Notes under the pieces: generated by a model | The model's input: only the letters and a program-made list of their open reading frames with translations | Told to the model about the DNA's origin: nothing | Databases searched by the model: none | Shown: positions 15,518-17,543 of the stretch, in pieces | How the letters are laid out: every line of letters starts with the position of its first letter | How positions within the stretch are numbered: position 1 is the first letter of the stretch | NCBI GenBank assembly: GCA_035526665.1 | Contig: DATLBY010000219.1 | Span: forward strand, 1-17,543 | Source of the DNA: DATLBY01 sp035526665 | Lineage (GTDB): Bacteria > Acidobacteriota > Terriglobia > Bryobacterales > Bryobacteraceae | Direction: 5' to 3' | Length of the DNA stretch: 17,543 bases | Made by a program: the position numbers and the translations under genes

Positions 15518-16180
15518 TTGAGAACACGTGTTATATTACTGTGCGCACTGGCTGTCAGTGTGGCTTCGTTTGCCTCCGCGCAGCCGCCGGCGAAGGTTGG
15601 AATCATCCACATTCAGAACGCCTTGCTGGGCACAAAGGACGGTCAAAAAGCTCTGGCCGAGCTGGAAGCCAAATCCCTGCCAAAGAAGAAAGAGCTCGAG
15701 CAGGAGCAGTCGGGCATAGCTGCGCTGCGGGATCAGCTGAGCAAGAGCAGCAATGCCGGCAGTGAAGACGCTAAAAACAGGTTGATGCGCGACATCGACA
15801 CCAAAACCAAGGCGTTCAATCGCAAGGTGGAGGATGCGCAGGCGGATCTCGATCAGGAGCAGGGAAAGGTGCTCAACGAAATCGGTGGACGCATGATGGC
15901 GGTGCTGGATAAATACGCTAAGGACAACGGTTATGCATTAGTGCTCGACGTAAGTTCGCAGCAGACGCCGGTCCTTTTCGCAGCCAATGGTATTGATATT
16001 ACGCAGGATATCGTAGCGCTTTACGATAAGAACGCCCCGGCCGCCAGTGGTGCGGCGGCAGCGCCGGCCATGACTCCTCCCGCGGCTGCTCCCACCCGGA
16101 TGGCGCCTGCCAGACCGCTTGGCGGCGGTACTGCCGCTCCGCGCTCGCCTGCCGTTAGACCTGGAACACCCGCCAAATAG
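15518..16180 (+). CDS. skp: Skp/OmpH family periplasmic chaperone
   Basis: Skp (OmpH) is a trimeric periplasmic chaperone that carries unfolded outer membrane proteins to BamA. The 220-residue product begins with a signal peptide (MRTRVILLCALAVSVASFASA). The mature N-terminus AKVGIIHIQNALLGTKDGQKAL matches the family pattern (K-[IV]-[AG]-[VI]-[IV]-[DN]...A...). Residues about 46-130 are a charged, heptad-like coiled coil rich in Lys, Glu, Asp and Gln (KKKELEQEQSGIAALRDQL, FNRKVEDAQADLDQEQGKV). The second core strand region YALVLDVSSQQTPVLFA and DITQDIVALYDK follows at about 143-173. An Ala/Pro/Arg-rich tail of about 45 residues at the C-terminus has no counterpart in the 161-residue E. coli protein. 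The start is TTG with AGGAG 8 nt before. The gene follows bamA after 121 nt containing a hairpin. Confidence 0.93.
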   Translation: MRTRVILLCALAVSVASFASAQPPAKVGIIHIQNALLGTKDGQKALAELEAKSLPKKKELEQEQSGIAALRDQLSKSSNAGSEDAKNRLMRDIDTKTKAFNRKVEDAQADLDQEQGKVLNEIGGRMMAVLDKYAKDNGYALVLDVSSQQTPVLFAANGIDITQDIVALYDKNAPAASGAAAAPAMTPPAAAPTRMAPARPLGGGTAAPRSPAVRPGTPAK

Positions 16181-16194
16181 TCGGAAAAACTGCC

Positions 16195-17235
16195 CTAGAA
16201 TCCGCTGGGCGCGATCCAAAAGCTTTCGCGCCAAGTGGATCCCGGGGCCACTGACTGCAGTGTCTTCCACGTGCCTGCCTGCAGCATATTGAAGTTGTTG
16301 GTAGGGCCGGCCATGGGCTCAAAACATATGAAGTCCCGGCCGGGAGGCGCGTACACCACCGCTACCGGGAATTTCGGGCCGAAGAGGACCGAAATCTTCT
16401 CCTTCTTACCCATCACGTAAAACTCCGACCGCCCACTCTCGCCAGGCGTGAGACCCGTGAACACATCGTCCAGCTGTGTGCCTGCCAACGGCTGCGGATC
16501 CGCGTAAGGCATCGGCCGGGTCTCGCCCGTTGGGACCAGAACCTTGGAAAGTACGACGTGCTGTTTCGCGGGCATGTGCACCCGCCACTCATCCCTGGGC
16601 GCGTCATGCAGCGTGTAATAGGTGTGATAACCCAGTGAAACAGGCATGGCTTCCGTGGATAAATTTTCCAGTGTGGTCTCCACCTGTAGAATTCCGTCTT
16701 GCAGGGAGTACGTCATCTCGACGTTATGCGCGAAGGGGAACTGCTGCATCCAGTCCGGCTGGCGCCAGAATTCCAGGCGGCTGGTCACCTTGGCGGATTG
16801 CTCGTCCGCCTTTACCTCCGTGACCTTCCACTCGGATGCATACACCACTAGCCCGTGAATCGGTTTGCCGTTGCCGTCCGCGCGGTAGTTCTTGAGCGCC
16901 GGGTTGAGTCTGTATTCCTTCCCGTTGGCAAAGTAGCCCTCATGGTCGAGACGGTTCGCCCACGGCCAGAGAAACGGGTTCCCTGCCTGCGCGGGCTTGG
17001 CCTGCAATTCCTTCAGAGTTTTATACGGCGACCAGAAAATCTGCTTGCCGTTCACCTTCATCTCATAAGCGTTATTACCGAGCGATGGCGCCACCGACAC
17101 TTCTGTCTTGTGGGACTGATCCGTCAGCCGAATCACTTCGATTCCGTCGACGATGGCTTTCTCGGCTGTGTAGTTGGCGGCGTTGGACATGGTTGCGGCG
17201 AGCAGTGCTAAGACGGGCGGCCAGGCTGGTTTCAT
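16195..17235 (-). CDS. Exported aldose 1-epimerase-like protein
   Basis: This 346-residue protein belongs to the galactose mutarotase (GalM) fold family, which interconverts alpha and beta anomers of aldoses. Family active-site positions are all visible: NPFLWPWANR (R95), PIHGLV (H127), GYHTYY (H204), LDDVF (D256/D257) and CFEPMAGPTNNFN (E306). H204 and E306 correspond to the catalytic acid and base of GalM. A signal peptide (MKPAWPPVLALLAATMSNA) indicates export to the periplasm or beyond, unlike cytoplasmic GalM. It may therefore act on extracellular sugars, or be a non-canonical sugar-binding member. Its ATG overlaps the stop of the upstream small Cys-rich gene (ATGA), so translation is probably coupled. 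Its 3' end lies only 14 nt from the end of convergent skp, with no terminator hairpin between them. Confidence 0.9.
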   Translation of the reverse strand: MKPAWPPVLALLAATMSNAANYTAEKAIVDGIEVIRLTDQSHKTEVSVAPSLGNNAYEMKVNGKQIFWSPYKTLKELQAKPAQAGNPFLWPWANRLDHEGYFANGKEYRLNPALKNYRADGNGKPIHGLVVYASEWKVTEVKADEQSAKVTSRLEFWRQPDWMQQFPFAHNVEMTYSLQDGILQVETTLENLSTEAMPVSLGYHTYYTLHDAPRDEWRVHMPAKQHVVLSKVLVPTGETRPMPYADPQPLAGTQLDDVFTGLTPGESGRSEFYVMGKKEKISVLFGPKFPVAVVYAPPGRDFICFEPMAGPTNNFNMLQAGTWKTLQSVAPGSTWRESFWIAPSGF

Positions 17236-17543
17236 TTCTTATCGACTTTATCAGGATCGCGAAGATCAAGCCGGGTGTCCTCCTGACAACACCAGCAATT
17301 TCCCGGAGTGTAGGTCCTGATATAGCAGATATCGCACCAATAAGTGACCATCAGGCGCTTACCGTCCTTGTGGACAAACAGGGCGCGGGTATGGATGGGA
17401 TCAATCGTAAACTGGCCGGCGCCGGTCGCATGGCCAAGGGCTTCGAAATCAGCTCCCGCCAGTCGTGCGTCTTTCAGTACGCCCAGGGTCGGCTCATCCC
17501 CGGACAACAAGGTCAACTTACCGTCAGCGCCCTGCAACGCCGG
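17232..17543 (-). CDS. Cys-rich protein of unknown function (5' end outside window)
   Basis: The frame stays open to the window edge; a TTG at 17537 could be a start but the gene probably begins further upstream. The visible 103 codons show a strand-rich part (GQFTIDPIHTRALFVHKDGK, RLMVTYWCD) followed by a compact cysteine motif CDIC-x9-CWCC, that is CxxC-x9-CxCC, about 20 residues from the end. Five cysteines in 17 residues suggest metal binding (zinc or similar) or disulfides. The C-terminus is charged (EDTRLDLRDPDKVDKK). I do not recognise a named family. Its stop overlaps the start of the exported epimerase-like gene (ATGA), which implies co-translation and perhaps a shared role. Whether it is exported cannot be judged without the N-terminus. 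Confidence 0.75.
   Translation of the reverse strand, partial: PALQGADGKLTLLSGDEPTLGVLKDARLAGADFEALGHATGAGQFTIDPIHTRALFVHKDGKRLMVTYWCDICYIRTYTPGNCWCCQEDTRLDLRDPDKVDKK

Noticed and set aside
1..17543. Mobile elements, CRISPR arrays, tRNA/rRNA genes, riboswitches
   Set aside because: I saw no transposase or integrase motifs, no regularly spaced repeats, no cloverleaf or rRNA-like sequence, and no recognisable riboswitch core.

Overview
The window is about 17.5 kb of GC-rich bacterial chromosome. It very likely comes from an acidobacterium of the Solibacter/Bryobacter type (Bryobacterales). Three things point there: the C-terminal module of the large secreted protein at 9758-12199 matches the TIGR03437-type 'Solibacter' domain; the cell has a Gram-negative envelope (BamA, Skp); and RNase J is present together with an RpoC that carries a large insertion in the trigger loop. 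The assignment rests on recognising protein families by eye, not on a database search.

Layout. (1) 1-2398: the 3' part of rpoC (its 5' part lies outside the window), closed by a clear intrinsic terminator. (2) 2430-4252: a small protein with a degenerate OmpA-like fold and no signal peptide, then a membrane-anchored two-HKD phospholipase D/cardiolipin synthase. (3) 4329-7373: RNase J followed 15 nt later by a GlcD/D-lactate-dehydrogenase-type FAD oxidase, probably co-transcribed. (4) 7434-7871: a self-contained unit of promoter, strong ribosome binding site, small secreted cysteine-containing protein and hairpin. (5) 7875-9625, minus strand: a secreted protein of unknown function, then a fold-type III PLP enzyme of the D-threonine aldolase/D-serine dehydratase family, 5 nt apart. 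(6) 9758-12199: a large secreted multi-repeat protein. (7) 12409-16180: bamA and skp, the outer-membrane-protein assembly pair, separated by a strong hairpin. (8) 16195-17543, minus strand: a 5'-truncated small Cys-rich protein translationally coupled (ATGA overlap) to an exported aldose-1-epimerase-like protein that converges on skp.

Taken together, the window is mostly core housekeeping (transcription, RNA decay, outer-membrane biogenesis, phospholipid synthesis) interspersed with lineage-restricted secreted proteins. I see no mobile element, CRISPR array, tRNA or rRNA. No non-coding stretch exceeds 300 bases; the longest are about 209 nt before bamA, about 151 nt before the small secreted protein and about 132 nt upstream of the repeat protein. 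Non-ATG starts are common: TTG or GTG at five genes, most with good Shine-Dalgarno sites. I did not find a convincing new multi-gene system. The least explained pieces are the small secreted Cys protein, the CxxC/CxCC protein at the right edge, the unsignalled OmpA-like protein and the secreted protein before the PLP enzyme.
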